Shown: positions 27,588-36,989, counted from the stretch's first letter. The stretch: DNA of 64,000 nt from CAVQCX01 sp963775335 (GCA_963775335.1 CAVZIJ010000002.1:186001-250000), one strand, 5' to 3'. Notes: generated from the letters alone by a model not told the origin. Translations and numbers: made by a program.

Positions 27588-27677
27588 ATGCCCCGTCGCC
27601 CACGTATTCATCTTGATGGCGTGCCGCTGCACTTTCGGCAGCTCATCATCTTAATCACGCAGCGTTCTGACGGATGA
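27588..27677 (+). pseudogene. REP-associated tyrosine transposase (RAYT) 5' remnant
   Basis: An ATG opens MPRRPRIHLDGVPLH, the characteristic N-terminus of IS200/REP-associated Y1 transposases (DUF1568 type). It is followed by unrelated residues and a stop after 29 codons. The upstream AAGGGGAC and GACTCGAATCTTTTTG resemble the leader usually seen before such genes. The HUH and tyrosine catalytic motifs are lost. Confidence 0.6.
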
Positions 27678-27801
27678 CGAACAAAGAGAATGAGACTAGT
27701 CACCGACGACTCGCCGACCGACCGAGCCAGACCCAGGTGCGAAGTGGCGCGCGCCGAGATCAAGAAACATCGTGACGCACTTCACAGCGTGGTGAATCAC
27801 G

Positions 27802-29952
27802 GTGGCTGATCTTCCCGATACCGACGGCACAGTGGCAAGCCGCAGGCGGTTTACCTACGTCGCGATGTTTGCGGTCCTTTTCTTTGCCTACCTCTATCTC
27901 AGGGATTCTACATGGCTCGGCAGTAGCCAGCTGCATACGCTGATGGAAACGGTCGCGACGGTATTGTCGCTTGCCGTCGGCTCTCTCGCGCTGGTCCGCT
28001 ACTACACCAAGAAGGACAATACGTTCCTGTTCATCGGCACGGGCTTCGTCGCGACCGCTTTTCTGGACGGCTATCACGCGGTCGTCAGCTCTTCCCATTT
28101 TATCGCATTGTTTCCATCGACACCGCCTTCGCTGATCGCATGGAGCTGGCTTGCGTCGCGCATCTTCCTGTCACTGCTGCTGTGGCTGAGTTGGTTGTTC
28201 TGGCGACGCGAAGACCGCCTCGGCGGGGCCGGACTGATCAGTGAAAAGCTGGTTTACGGTACTGTCACTGCGCTGGCGCTCGCGTGCTTTGCCGTCGTTG
28301 CGTTCGTGCCGATGCCTGCGGCCTACTATCAACAACTCCCTTTCCCGCGGCCACAGGAATTCGTTCCTGCCGTGTTTTTCCTGCTTGCCATGATCGGCTA
28401 TCTGCGCAAGGGCAAGTGGAAAACCGATGCATTCGAGAACTGGCTGGTGCTGAGCCTCATCGTCGGGTTCATGGGGCAGGCAATGTTCATGTCGTTCTCC
28501 GGCCGCGTCTTCGACATGATGTTCGATGCGTCACACCTGCTGAAGGCCGGATCGTACATCTGCGTGATGGTCGGCCTGCTGTTCAGCATGCAGCGTCTGT
28601 TCAGCGAATCGCTCGCGCAGCAGGAGCTTGTATACACGAACACCGTGCTGGCAACGCAGCAGGAAGTCTCGCCGGATGCGATTCTCGTGGTGGACGAGCA
28701 TGAAAAAATTATTTCCTTCAACCATCGCTTTGCCGAGTTATGGGGTCTGACGCAAGATTTGGTGGCGGCGCGCGCCGATGTTCCTGTGCTGCAATCGGTC
28801 GCTGCACAGGTGCAGGACGCGGCGACATTTCTCGCCCGCGTCAATCACCTGTATCACCACAGATCAGAAGAAAGCCACGATGAACTTGATCTCAAGGATG
28901 GCAGGATGATTGACCGCTACTCAGCTCCGGTGCTCGGGGCGGATGGCAAGTATTACGGACGGATCTGGTTCTTTCGTGACGTCACCGAGCGCAATCTCGC
29001 TAAGCAGGTACTCATGAAAAGCGAGGCACAATTCCGAGCGGTTACGACAGCCGCACAGGATGCGATATTGATGATCGACGCTGAGGGGATGATTGTTAGC
29101 TGGAACCCGGCCGCAGAGCATATATTGGGTTTTAGCGCGCAGGATGCAATCGGCCGCGATGCACATGAGCTGTTTGTCCCGTCCCGCTACCAGGCGGATT
29201 TCAGGAAAGGTTTTGCCTCGTTCCGCGAAACTGGCGTAGGCGCGGTCATAGGCAAGAAACGCGAGGTGGAGGCTTTGCGCAAGGATGGATCTGAATTTCC
29301 TGTCGAGTTGTCGGTCTCTGCAATCAGGCTAAATGAGCGCTGGCACGCGGTGGGTGTCCTGCGCGATATAACAGAGCGCAAGCTTTCCGAGACGAAAGTA
29401 CAGAAATTGCAGGAGCAGCTCCTCAATCAAGCCGTACGCGACCCGCTGACGGGCCTCTACAATCGCCGTTATCTCGACGAAACGATAGCACGGGAAGTGG
29501 TCCGCGCGGCGCGCTACAACCAACCGATCGGGATCGTAATGTGCGACATTGATCATTTCAAGCTCGTCAACGACGTACACGGCCATTTGGCGGGCGACGA
29601 GGTATTGCGGGCGTTTGCTGGGTTGTTGAGAGAACATGCGCGCGGCAGCGATATCGCTTGTCGCTTCGGCGGCGAGGAGTTTGTGCTGCTTTTTCCCGGG
29701 ATGCCGCGTGATGTCGCGTATCGACGCGCCGAGCAATTGCGTACCGAGCTTGCGGCGAAACGGATAACTCTGGGAGCAGGCGTTATCCAGCTGACCGCTT
29801 CCTTCGGTGTGGCGTCCTTCCCTGAGGATGGCCAGACGATGGATAGTTTGATTGGCGCGGTGGACGCGGCAATGTACCAAGCCAAGGAGACGGGTCGCGA
29901 CCGCGTCGTGGTTTCATCGGCCCGTGCTGCAGATGGTTCAGCGCGCGCGTGA
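27802..29952 (+). CDS. Membrane-bound diguanylate cyclase (MASE-PAS-PAS-GGDEF)
   Basis: A 716-residue protein. Residues 1-260 hold about seven membrane helices and look like a MASE3-type sensor. Two PAS domains follow: about 275-395 (ILVVDEHEKIISFN) and about 405-530 (ILMIDAEGMIVSWN). The C-terminal GGDEF domain has DPLTGLYNRRYLDE and the active site GGEEF at 623-627, with the inhibitory site RGSD five residues before it, so it should make c-di-GMP with product feedback. Start GTG at 27802. The DNA is visibly less GC-rich than the flanking core, suggesting transfer. A terminator hairpin follows. The signal sensed is unknown. Confidence 0.9.
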   Translation: MADLPDTDGTVASRRRFTYVAMFAVLFFAYLYLRDSTWLGSSQLHTLMETVATVLSLAVGSLALVRYYTKKDNTFLFIGTGFVATAFLDGYHAVVSSSHFIALFPSTPPSLIAWSWLASRIFLSLLLWLSWLFWRREDRLGGAGLISEKLVYGTVTALALACFAVVAFVPMPAAYYQQLPFPRPQEFVPAVFFLLAMIGYLRKGKWKTDAFENWLVLSLIVGFMGQAMFMSFSGRVFDMMFDASHLLKAGSYICVMVGLLFSMQRLFSESLAQQELVYTNTVLATQQEVSPDAILVVDEHEKIISFNHRFAELWGLTQDLVAARADVPVLQSVAAQVQDAATFLARVNHLYHHRSEESHDELDLKDGRMIDRYSAPVLGADGKYYGRIWFFRDVTERNLAKQVLMKSEAQFRAVTTAAQDAILMIDAEGMIVSWNPAAEHILGFSAQDAIGRDAHELFVPSRYQADFRKGFASFRETGVGAVIGKKREVEALRKDGSEFPVELSVSAIRLNERWHAVGVLRDITERKLSETKVQKLQEQLLNQAVRDPLTGLYNRRYLDETIAREVVRAARYNQPIGIVMCDIDHFKLVNDVHGHLAGDEVLRAFAGLLREHARGSDIACRFGGEEFVLLFPGMPRDVAYRRAEQLRTELAAKRITLGAGVIQLTASFGVASFPEDGQTMDSLIGAVDAAMYQAKETGRDRVVVSSARAADGSARA

Positions 29953-29983
29953 ATGGAAGCCGGATTGTTTGCCGGTGGAAATG

Positions 29984-30009
29984 ACGAGGCGATTGTTCGG
30001 TCGCCTCGT
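29984..30009 (+). terminator. Intrinsic terminator of the diguanylate cyclase
   Basis: Perfect 9-bp stem ACGAGGCGA / TCGCCTCGT around an 8-base loop, 31 bp after the stop codon at 29952, followed by a short T-rich run (TATTTG). Confidence 0.65.
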
Positions 30010-30164
30010 TATTTGTCGGTTTATCCCTGGGGTTGTGCGGAAAGAGGGAAACGCGGAAAAGCGGCGTTTCGAGTAGGCGGGGCACTTCCCGAGCGTTAGG
30101 GCGCAGTTGGTGTTCTCTGTTTGCCGCCTGGCTCCCCGGCGGTGCCACATGATCTCGCCCATGG

Positions 30165-30661
30165 CCCGAGTTGTACCCAGCCCCTCTCAGAACCGGACAA
30201 GCGGCTTTCCGTCCTTAGGTCCGTATACGCGACATCCGTGTCGCACTACTCCCACATCCGGCTTCCCGTCCAGTCATTCAGCAAGCCTCCGCGCTTCGAC
30301 AAGGGTTGAGGCCTTTGAGGATACGTGCTCGGGGCCAGCTCACCGCAGCCAAGGCATGCTTGTACTGGTTGCAGTTGTAGGCCTGGAAGCAGGCCACACA
30401 GGCGTCGGCGAAGCGACAGTAATACGCTTGGCCTCGGCACCGAGGCCTCCCCACCCGACTGAGCCACCGGTCCAGCACGTAGCGCAGGTACACGTTAGCC
30501 AGCACTGGGGAGCCGATACCGCCCTGCGGGGTCCCGGTCATTGGGTGCAGCACCTGCCTGTCGGTGTCCAGTATGCCCGCCTTCAGCCATTTGCGGATGA
30601 GTCCGAGAAAGGCCCGGTCATCGATGCGCAGGCTCAACAGGCCTTGTCGCTTCAAGCCCAT
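30165..30661 (-). mobile_element. Group II intron remnant with degraded reverse transcriptase
   Basis: The minus strand at 30278-30661 encodes the middle of a group II intron reverse transcriptase: LIRKWLKAGILDTD, TGTPQGG, SPVLANVYLRYVLD, and CRGQAYYCRFADA. The catalytic YADD is replaced by FADA and the rest of the protein (N-terminus, maturase X domain) is absent. Beyond the stop, sequence resembling an intron 3' end follows, including the arms GCCGGATG and TGTCCGGTTC. It cannot be mobile on its own. Boundaries are approximate. Confidence 0.7.
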
Positions 30662-30852
30662 GCCAAAGCATACGGCATCACCGGTGAGGTTTCCGGCGCT
30701 ACGGATCTCCTAAGGTTTACCGAGATAGTCTTCTTTAATTTCGGCCATGCGACGCGAGGCTCGCTCCGGCCCGCGATGCTGCCGCATCACGGGGCGGGTC
30801 GACGTCCACGGCAAAAGATGGGTCAAGGCATTTTCGCGGACATGAGGTGATG

Positions 30853-31611
30853 ATGAACAGTGAAAGCAAACAGATTCTGAGCAAGGTTCCCGAGGTGACG
30901 CTCGTGTTCTGGGTCATCAAGATCCTGGCTACGACCCTGGGCGAGACTGGCGGAGACGCGGTGTCCATGTCGATGCATCTCGGCTATCTGGTAGGAACCG
31001 GCATATTCGCCGTCGTTTTCCTCGGGGCCGTTGTCCTGCAGATCTCGGCCAAGCGATTCCATCCCCTGGTCTACTGGCTGACCATCATCGCGACGACCAC
31101 GGTCGGGACGACCTTGGCGGACTTTGCGGATCGCTCGCTCGGCATCGGCTATGCGGGCGGGACCGCCATCCTGTTCACGCTGCTCATGGGATCGCTCCTC
31201 ATCTGGCACCTGACCCTTGGCTCGGTGGCCGTGGATACCGTCCGCTCGCCGCGGACCGAGATGTTCTACTGGACCACGATCATGTTCTCCCAGACCCTGG
31301 GCACCGCCCTCGGCGATTGGATGGCCAGCACGGCAGGACTGGGCTACGAGGGCGGTGCACTCGTCTTCGGCGCAATGTTGGCAGTGATCGCCGCAGCGTA
31401 TTTCCTGACGAAGGTCTCCCACACGCTACTCTTCTGGGCTGCCTTCATACTCACCCGTCCGCTGGGGGCCGTCGTGGGAGACTTCCTGGACAAACCGATC
31501 AGCAGCGGCGGCCTGGACCTGAGCCGGTTCTCGGCATCGGCCGCCCTGCTCGCGTTGATCCTGTTGTTCATCTTCTCGTTTTCGCATAGACCGGCAGCCC
31601 GGACCCATTGA
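30853..31611 (+). CDS. COG4705/DUF347 family membrane protein
   Basis: A 252-residue protein with about eight membrane segments in four similar repeats, each with a V-x-x-T-L/FWV start and a GETxxD or GTxxGD motif: FWVIKILATTLGETGGD, YWLTIIATTTVGTTLADF, YWTTIMFSQTLGTALGDW, and FWAAFILTRPLGAVVGDF. This is the repeat unit of DUF347 (COG4705). Family function is not firmly known to me. The ATG at 30853 has GAGG 5 bp upstream; two upstream in-frame starts (GTG, ATG) are just before it. A response regulator starts 86 bp downstream on the same strand and may belong to the same unit. Confidence 0.85.
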   Translation: MNSESKQILSKVPEVTLVFWVIKILATTLGETGGDAVSMSMHLGYLVGTGIFAVVFLGAVVLQISAKRFHPLVYWLTIIATTTVGTTLADFADRSLGIGYAGGTAILFTLLMGSLLIWHLTLGSVAVDTVRSPRTEMFYWTTIMFSQTLGTALGDWMASTAGLGYEGGALVFGAMLAVIAAAYFLTKVSHTLLFWAAFILTRPLGAVVGDFLDKPISSGGLDLSRFSASAALLALILLFIFSFSHRPAARTH

Positions 31612-31697
31612 GCGCGAGCCCAATCCGGGGTGACCGTCCCTGGCGGGATTGGAGCCGCTGCGCGAAGATGACCGGAAACTGGGCAGCAGGGGGTTAG

Positions 31698-32363
31698 ATG
31701 CGAGTCCTACTGGTCGAAGACGATCCGATGATCGGCGAGGCCATCCAGGCGAGCCTCAAGGAGGCTTCCTACGCCGTGGACTGGGCTCGCCATGCCGGGG
31801 CGGCGCTGCACACGCTGGCCTGCCAGCACTATGACGTCGTGCTGCTCGATCTCGGGCTGCCCGGCAAGGACGGCCTGGAGATCCTGCACAGCATCCGGAC
31901 CGCCGGCAATCCGGTACCGGTGATGATCGTCACGGCGCGTGATGCGGTACGGGAGCGTATCCGCGGGCTGGACGGCGGGGCCGACGATTACCTGATCAAG
32001 CCGTTCGAGATGGCGGAGTTGCTGGCGCGCATGCGGGCGCTGCTGCGACGCAAAGGCGGCAGCGGCGCGCCGGTGCTCAGCAACGGCGTCGTCTCCCTCG
32101 ATCCGGCCACCCGCGAGGCGAGCGTCGTCGGGACCGGGCCGGTGCGCCTGTCGAACAGGGAGTTCTCCCTGCTGCAGGCTCTGATGCTGCGTCCCGGCGC
32201 GATCCTCTCCCGCAGCGAGCTGGAAGAGCGCATCTACGGATGGGGAGAGGAGGTCGAGAGCAATGCGGTCGAGTTCCTGATCCACGGCCTTCGCAAGAAG
32301 CTCGGGAGCGAGATCATCAAGAACGTAAGAGGCGTGGGATGGATGGTCTCAAAAACCGGATGA
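31698..32363 (+). CDS. OmpR/PhoB-family response regulator (QseB-like)
   Basis: A 221-residue two-domain regulator. The receiver domain has the acidic pocket EDD (8-9), phosphoacceptor D51 in LLDLGLPGKDG, and the conserved Lys in DYLIKPF. The C-terminal winged helix (LSNREFSLLQALM to VRGVGWMV) binds DNA. Its stop overlaps the ATG of the kinase gene as ATGA, so the two are translationally coupled. The closest type is QseB/TctD. Its targets are unknown; the DUF347 gene directly upstream and the TPM-domain genes downstream are candidates by position. Confidence 0.93.
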   Translation: MRVLLVEDDPMIGEAIQASLKEASYAVDWARHAGAALHTLACQHYDVVLLDLGLPGKDGLEILHSIRTAGNPVPVMIVTARDAVRERIRGLDGGADDYLIKPFEMAELLARMRALLRRKGGSGAPVLSNGVVSLDPATREASVVGTGPVRLSNREFSLLQALMLRPGAILSRSELEERIYGWGEEVESNAVEFLIHGLRKKLGSEIIKNVRGVGWMVSKTG

Positions 32364-33691
32364 AAGACTCCATTCAGATCCGACTCTCGGTCTGGCTGTC
32401 GCTGGTCGTGCTGGCGGTCGCTGTGATCGCCGGTATCGTCGCCTTCCTGGCCGCGTTCGACGAGGCCCACGAGCTGCAGGACGATGTGCTGGGTCAGGTC
32501 GCGACGCTGTTCGACCGCGACCACCTGCCTATTCCAGAGGGCACGCTGGACGGCCCCCTTTCCGAGCGCGACCGGGACGCGCGCCTGCGCGTGCGTCTGC
32601 TCGCCCCGCGGACGCCAGGCGCCGGTGCCGCCAGCCCGACGGCCCTGCCCGCGAGCTTGCACGAGGGCATTCAGACAGCGGTCATCGGGCACAAGACCTA
32701 CCGCGTGTACGTCAAGCAGATGGGATCGGGCGAACGGATCGCGGTCGCGCAGGAGACTGCCGCTCGCAACGAGATCGCCCGCGACAGCGCACTGAGCAGC
32801 CTGATCCCCTTGCTCATCCTGGTGCCCATCCTGGTGGCCGTAGTCACCGCCCTGGTGCGCAAGATCTTCAGACCCATCGCGCGGCTCTCCGCCGAGGTGG
32901 ATCGGCGCGGAGAGCACGAGCTGCATCCCCTCGTCGCGGACCCCCTGCCCACCGAGGTACGGCCTTTCGCCCTGGCGATCAATCGGCTGCTGCGGCGAAT
33001 CGCCCGTTCGATGCAGGCACAGCAGCGCTTCGTCGCGGACGCCGCGCACGAACTGCGCTCCCCCCTGACGGCGATGTCCCTTCAAGCCGAGCGGCTGGCC
33101 GACGCCGAGATGTCGGACACCGCTCGCGAACGGCTGTCGACACTGCGCCATGGCATCGAGCGGGGCCGCGCCCTGCTGGATCAGCTGCTCACGCTCGCCC
33201 GAGCCCAGACGGCCTCCGCCCGGCCGGTGACGCTGGTCGAGGTGCAGACAGTCTACCGGCGCGTGCTGGAGGACCTGATACCCTTGGCCCAGGCCAAAGG
33301 CATCGACATCGGCGTTCTGGGTGATGCCGCTTTCCAGGTGCCCGCCGATGAGATCGACCTGGTGACCGTCGTGAGAAACCTGGTCGACAATGCCATCCGC
33401 TACACGCCTGCCGGCGGACGCGTCGACCTTGCGGTCACCGGGACGCCCGACGCAATCCTGCTCGAGGTGGAGGACAACGGACCCGGCATCGGCGAGGCCG
33501 AGCGTGAGCGCGTGCTCGACCCGTTCTACCGCGTGCTCGGCAGCGTCGCGATCGGCTCCGGGCTCGGTCTGTCGATCGTCAAGACCATCACCGAGCGGCT
33601 CGGCGGGACCATCCGGCTCGGGGATGCGCTCCGGTCGCCCCATGGCTTGAGGGTCAGCGTTCGCCTGCCGACGACGCGCGACCGGCATTGA
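32360..33691 (+). CDS. Sensor histidine kinase (QseC-like)
   Basis: About 443 residues with an N-terminal membrane helix (IRLSVWLSLVVLAVAVIAG), a periplasmic sensor of about 115 residues, a second helix (LIPLLILVPILVAVVTAL) and a cytoplasmic kinase core. H230 in AAHELRSPL is the phosphorylated histidine. The ATPase domain has NLVDNAIRYTP (N box), VEDNGPGI (G1) and GSGLGLSIV (G2). I prefer the ATG at 32360, overlapping the regulator stop; an ATG at 32339 with AAGAGG upstream is also possible. The partner is the upstream regulator. Stimulus unknown. Confidence 0.92.
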   Translation: MKDSIQIRLSVWLSLVVLAVAVIAGIVAFLAAFDEAHELQDDVLGQVATLFDRDHLPIPEGTLDGPLSERDRDARLRVRLLAPRTPGAGAASPTALPASLHEGIQTAVIGHKTYRVYVKQMGSGERIAVAQETAARNEIARDSALSSLIPLLILVPILVAVVTALVRKIFRPIARLSAEVDRRGEHELHPLVADPLPTEVRPFALAINRLLRRIARSMQAQQRFVADAAHELRSPLTAMSLQAERLADAEMSDTARERLSTLRHGIERGRALLDQLLTLARAQTASARPVTLVEVQTVYRRVLEDLIPLAQAKGIDIGVLGDAAFQVPADEIDLVTVVRNLVDNAIRYTPAGGRVDLAVTGTPDAILLEVEDNGPGIGEAERERVLDPFYRVLGSVAIGSGLGLSIVKTITERLGGTIRLGDALRSPHGLRVSVRLPTTRDRH

Positions 33692-33767
33692 CACCAAAGC
33701 GGGCTCAGGGCGCCGCCGGACCCGCTGCCGCCTTGACTCGTCGCTGAGCCCCGCCCACCATGGACCC

Positions 33768-34520
33768 ATGAGATCCGCCCGCCGCCCTGGACTCCTGACC
33801 GCTCTGATGCTGGTCGCGGCCCTGCTGTCCGCACCCTGGGTGCACGCGGTCGAATTTCCTCCCAAACCGCCAAAGGCCGATTTCTTCGTCGACCGGGCGG
33901 GGCTGATCGATCAGCCGCAGCGCGATGCGATCAACAAGACCGCCGAGGCCCTGCTCAAGGACGAGCGGATCCCCCTGTTCGTTGTCACCATCAGCTCCCT
34001 TTCGGCCCAAGGCGCCAGCGGGCTGAGCGTGGAGCAGTACGCGCGGCAGCTGTTCGACACCTGGGGCATTGGCACACCGGATCGCAACTACGGGATACTG
34101 CTGCTGGTATCCCTTGGCGACCGAAGGGCCCGCATCGAGCTGGGCGCGGGCTTCGCACACCGCTACGACTCCCAGGCCGAGGACATCATGCAGTCGCTGA
34201 TCGTTCCAGCCTTCCGGCGCCAGGACTACTCCACCGGCATCGCCGACGGGGTGCGCGGCCTCGATGCCATGGCCCGCGGCCTGCAGCTGCCCAAACCCAA
34301 GCCTCCCTGGTGGCTCTGGCCCCTCCTCATCGGCGGCGCCGTGCTGTTCGCCGCCATGATCTACAACCTGTTCAAGTCCGGCAGATCCGGCTGGGCCTGG
34401 GCACTGCTCGCGGCGCTGGCCGTGGCGATCTTCTTCATGCTGCGTGCCGCCGCCTCCGGAAGCTCCGGCGGGTTCGGCGGCGGCTCCTCCGGCGGAGGCG
34501 GGGCCTCGGGCTCCTGGTAG
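33768..34520 (+). CDS. TPM-domain exported membrane protein (YgcG-like)
   Basis: A 250-residue protein with a signal peptide (LLTALMLVAALLSAPWVHA), a TPM domain (VDRAGLIDQPQRDAINK, WGIGTPDRNYGILLLV, LGAGFAHRY), then two membrane helices (WWLWPLLIGGAVLFAAMIYNL and WALLAALAVAIFFML) and a Gly/Ser-rich tail (GGFGGGSSGGGGASGSW). This is the standard YgcG/COG1512 layout. TPM domains are associated with phosphatase or photosystem II repair in other systems; the bacterial role is unclear. It is followed 6 bp later by a second TPM-type gene. Confidence 0.88.
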   Translation: MRSARRPGLLTALMLVAALLSAPWVHAVEFPPKPPKADFFVDRAGLIDQPQRDAINKTAEALLKDERIPLFVVTISSLSAQGASGLSVEQYARQLFDTWGIGTPDRNYGILLLVSLGDRRARIELGAGFAHRYDSQAEDIMQSLIVPAFRRQDYSTGIADGVRGLDAMARGLQLPKPKPPWWLWPLLIGGAVLFAAMIYNLFKSGRSGWAWALLAALAVAIFFMLRAAASGSSGGFGGGSSGGGGASGSW

Positions 34521-34526
34521 GCTGCG

Positions 34527-35201
34527 ATGCTCAAGGCCAGCACTGTCTTCAGCGATCAGGACCGCCGCAGGGTCGAGGCAGCGGTGGTCGACGCGGAGCG
34601 CACGACCTGCGGCGAGATCGTACCGGTCGTCGCCACCGTTTCCGGACGCTATGACCGGGCCGAGGATCTGTTCGGACTCCTGTCGGGACTGTTTGCTCTG
34701 GCCGTCGTCTGGGCGGTGTTCCAGGGCGTCAGCCAGGTCCCCTGGGCCAACGGACATGCCCCGACCCTGGGGCTGGTCCCGATTATCGTTACCGTCGCCG
34801 GTGGCTTCGTTTTGGGGGCCGCCCTGGCGACGCGCCTCCCGCTGCTGCGCCTGCCCCTGATCCCCCGGAGCGAGATGCGCGAGGAGGTGGAACGGGGCGC
34901 CCGAGAGGCCTTCCAGCGCCGTCGTATCCGCAGCACCGCCGGGGGCACCGGCGTGCTGATCTATGTCTCGCTGTACGAACGGATGGTCCGGGTCCTGGGC
35001 GACGACGCCGTCGCGGCCAGGCTCAGCCCCGAGGACTGGCAAGGGGTCTGCGACTTGGTGGTGCAAGGCATGAAGAACCGTCGCGCCGCGGAGGGCCTCG
35101 AGGAGGGCATCCGCAAGGCGGGCGAGTTGCTGGCCCGCGACTTCCCCATCCAACCGGGGGATGTAAACGAGCTGGCCAATAAGCTGGTGCTGCTCGACTG
35201 A
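34527..35201 (+). CDS. TPM-domain membrane protein (COG3762-like)
   Basis: A 224-residue protein with an N-terminal TPM-like half (TTCGEIVPVVATVSGRY), two membrane helices (LLSGLFALAVVWAVFQGV and LVPIIVTVAGGFVLGAALA), then a C-terminal TPM segment (STAGGTGVLIYVSLYERMVRVLGDDAV). The layout matches COG3762. It begins 6 bp after the YgcG-like gene, so the two are an operon. A LemA gene, the usual neighbour of this pair, is not present here. No signal peptide is seen. Confidence 0.85.
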   Translation: MLKASTVFSDQDRRRVEAAVVDAERTTCGEIVPVVATVSGRYDRAEDLFGLLSGLFALAVVWAVFQGVSQVPWANGHAPTLGLVPIIVTVAGGFVLGAALATRLPLLRLPLIPRSEMREEVERGAREAFQRRRIRSTAGGTGVLIYVSLYERMVRVLGDDAVAARLSPEDWQGVCDLVVQGMKNRRAAEGLEEGIRKAGELLARDFPIQPGDVNELANKLVLLD

Positions 35202-35532
35202 GATCCGGGCCGGGGGCCGCCTCAGGAGCCGGGTAAGGGCCCCTGCAATGGCCGACGTCTGCGCACAAGTCCTGGGGTCCTGACCGAAGGTATCACCAGC
35301 CGGAGCGCCATTGCTGCGGAACGATCCACGATGGGCTCGCCCCCAAGGTTGTACACCGAGATGGCATGCGTAACGCCCTTCTCAGTGCATCCAAGCTGGC
35401 TCCGGTCCGCCGATCGCTCAGGGCAATCGTGCCTATACTGGTCGGAGACGGAGTGCTCGGTTTAGCGCCGCGATGGATCGAACGACCCGGCGCAAACGCC
35501 ATGGCTCATTGGCCCAGCGACCCCTCGATCAG
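35202..35532. other. Intergenic region, about 330 bp
   Basis: Between the TPM operon and the HAD-UbiA gene, same strand. No supported gene; the downstream operon promoter should be here. The frame of the HAD-UbiA gene is open from 35473. Confidence 0.45.
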
Positions 35533-36981
35533 ATGACAATCGACGTTTCAGTCACGGACGAGTCTGCCGCAGTACCCCTCGTCGTGGACATGGACGGGAC
35601 GCTGATGGCAACCGATGTCCTGGTCGAAGGCGCCATAGCGCTGCTCAAGCGCAATCCCCTGAGCGCTGTCCAGATGCTGGGATGGCTGGCCCAGGGCAAG
35701 GCCCGGCTCAAAGCCCGGATCGCCGAGCGGGCGCTGTTGGACCCGGCCCACCTACCCTATCGACCGCAGGTGCTGGCCTATCTCCAGGCGGCGCGTGCCC
35801 AGGGTAGGCGCATCGTGCTGGCCACGGCGGCGGACGCCAAGGTCGCACAGCAGGTCGCGGAGCTTCTGGGGTTGTTCGACGAGGTGCTTGCCAGCGACGG
35901 CAATCTGAACCTGGCGGGGGCGCAGAAACGCCAACGATTGGTGGCGGCGTTCGGGGAAAAGGGGTTCGATTACCTCGGCAATGCAGGCCCCGACCTCGCG
36001 GTATGGCGCTCCGCGCGCCTGGCCCTGGTGGTCGCAGGCAGCCCCCGGCTGCGCCGGCGGGTTGCCCGGGTGACGGCACTCGGCCCGATCCTGGACGGTG
36101 GCGGAGGGCACCTGGCCGATTATGCTCGTGCGCTGCGCGTGCACCACTGGTTGAAGAATCTCCTGGTGTTTACTCCGCTGTTCGCGGCCCACGACATCAC
36201 TCAGCTTACCCCGTTCGCGCACGCCGGCCTGGCGTTCATTGCCTTCAGCTTGTGCGCCTCCGGCGTGTATCTGCTCAACGACCTGATGGACCTGGAGGCG
36301 GACCGCCACCACCCCCACAAGCGCGAGCGCCCGATTCCCTCCGGGAGAGTGCCGGTCAAGCTGGCGCTGGCCGCAATACCCATGCTGCTCACGGCAGGTG
36401 TGGGCCTGGGGCTCGCACTGCACCGGGATTTCATCGCCGTAATCGGCGCTTATCTGATCCTGAACCTCGCCTATTCCCTGCACCTCAAGGCCGTACCCAT
36501 CCTCGACGTGCTGATCCTGGCAGGCCTCTACACCCTGCGAATCATCGCCGGCTCGGTGGCGACCGGGGTCTGGCTGTCCACCTGGCTGCTGGCGTTCTCC
36601 ATGTTCGTGTTCCTCAGCCTGGCGCTGGTCAAGCGCTATGCCGAGCTCATGGCAATGCGCGCCGTGGAGGGCGCACGCGCCAGGGCGCGGGGCTACCGGC
36701 TCGATGACGCCGAGCTGCTCGCTTCCCTCGGCGGCGCTGCCGGCTATCTCGCCGTGCTGGTACTGGCTCTCTATATCGACAGCAGCGCCAGCCACGCCCT
36801 CTACGCGCACCCCAAGATGCTTTGGGCGTTATGCGTGCTCTTGTTGTACTGGATCAGCTACCTTTGGCTGATGGCCCACCGCAAGAGCATGGATGACGAC
36901 CCCCTGGTGTTCACCGTACGCAACCCCGTGAGCCGCATCCTGATCGTGCTGATGGGCCTGGCGATCCTGATAGCCCTCTAG
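35533..36981 (+). CDS. HAD phosphatase-UbiA prenyltransferase fusion
   Basis: About 482 residues. The N-terminal 190 residues are a HAD-type phosphatase with VVDMDGTLMATD (D19 and D21). The rest is a UbiA prenyltransferase with about eight to nine membrane helices; the first Asp-rich motif is NDLMDLEADRHHPHK (N249, D250, D253, D257), and the second region reads LDVLILAGLYTLRI. Fusions of this type resemble enzymes that make or dephosphorylate polyprenyl-phosphate pentose, as for decaprenyl-phosphoribose. I prefer the ATG at 35533, close to the start of homologous HAD domains; 35473 is in frame. The epimerase and SMR genes downstream fit a polyprenyl-phosphosugar pathway, but this is inference. 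Confidence 0.87.
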   Translation: MTIDVSVTDESAAVPLVVDMDGTLMATDVLVEGAIALLKRNPLSAVQMLGWLAQGKARLKARIAERALLDPAHLPYRPQVLAYLQAARAQGRRIVLATAADAKVAQQVAELLGLFDEVLASDGNLNLAGAQKRQRLVAAFGEKGFDYLGNAGPDLAVWRSARLALVVAGSPRLRRRVARVTALGPILDGGGGHLADYARALRVHHWLKNLLVFTPLFAAHDITQLTPFAHAGLAFIAFSLCASGVYLLNDLMDLEADRHHPHKRERPIPSGRVPVKLALAAIPMLLTAGVGLGLALHRDFIAVIGAYLILNLAYSLHLKAVPILDVLILAGLYTLRIIAGSVATGVWLSTWLLAFSMFVFLSLALVKRYAELMAMRAVEGARARARGYRLDDAELLASLGGAAGYLAVLVLALYIDSSASHALYAHPKMLWALCVLLLYWISYLWLMAHRKSMDDDPLVFTVRNPVSRILIVLMGLAILIAL

Positions 36982-36989
36982 CAGACGAC

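Noticed and set aside
32234..33865. Minus-strand open frame of 543 codons
   Set aside because: Antisense to the histidine kinase, which has complete motifs. Long antisense frames are common in GC-rich DNA.
33705..35153. Minus-strand open frame of 482 codons
   Set aside because: Antisense to the two TPM-domain genes; composition (Gln/Gly/His-rich) is not protein-like.
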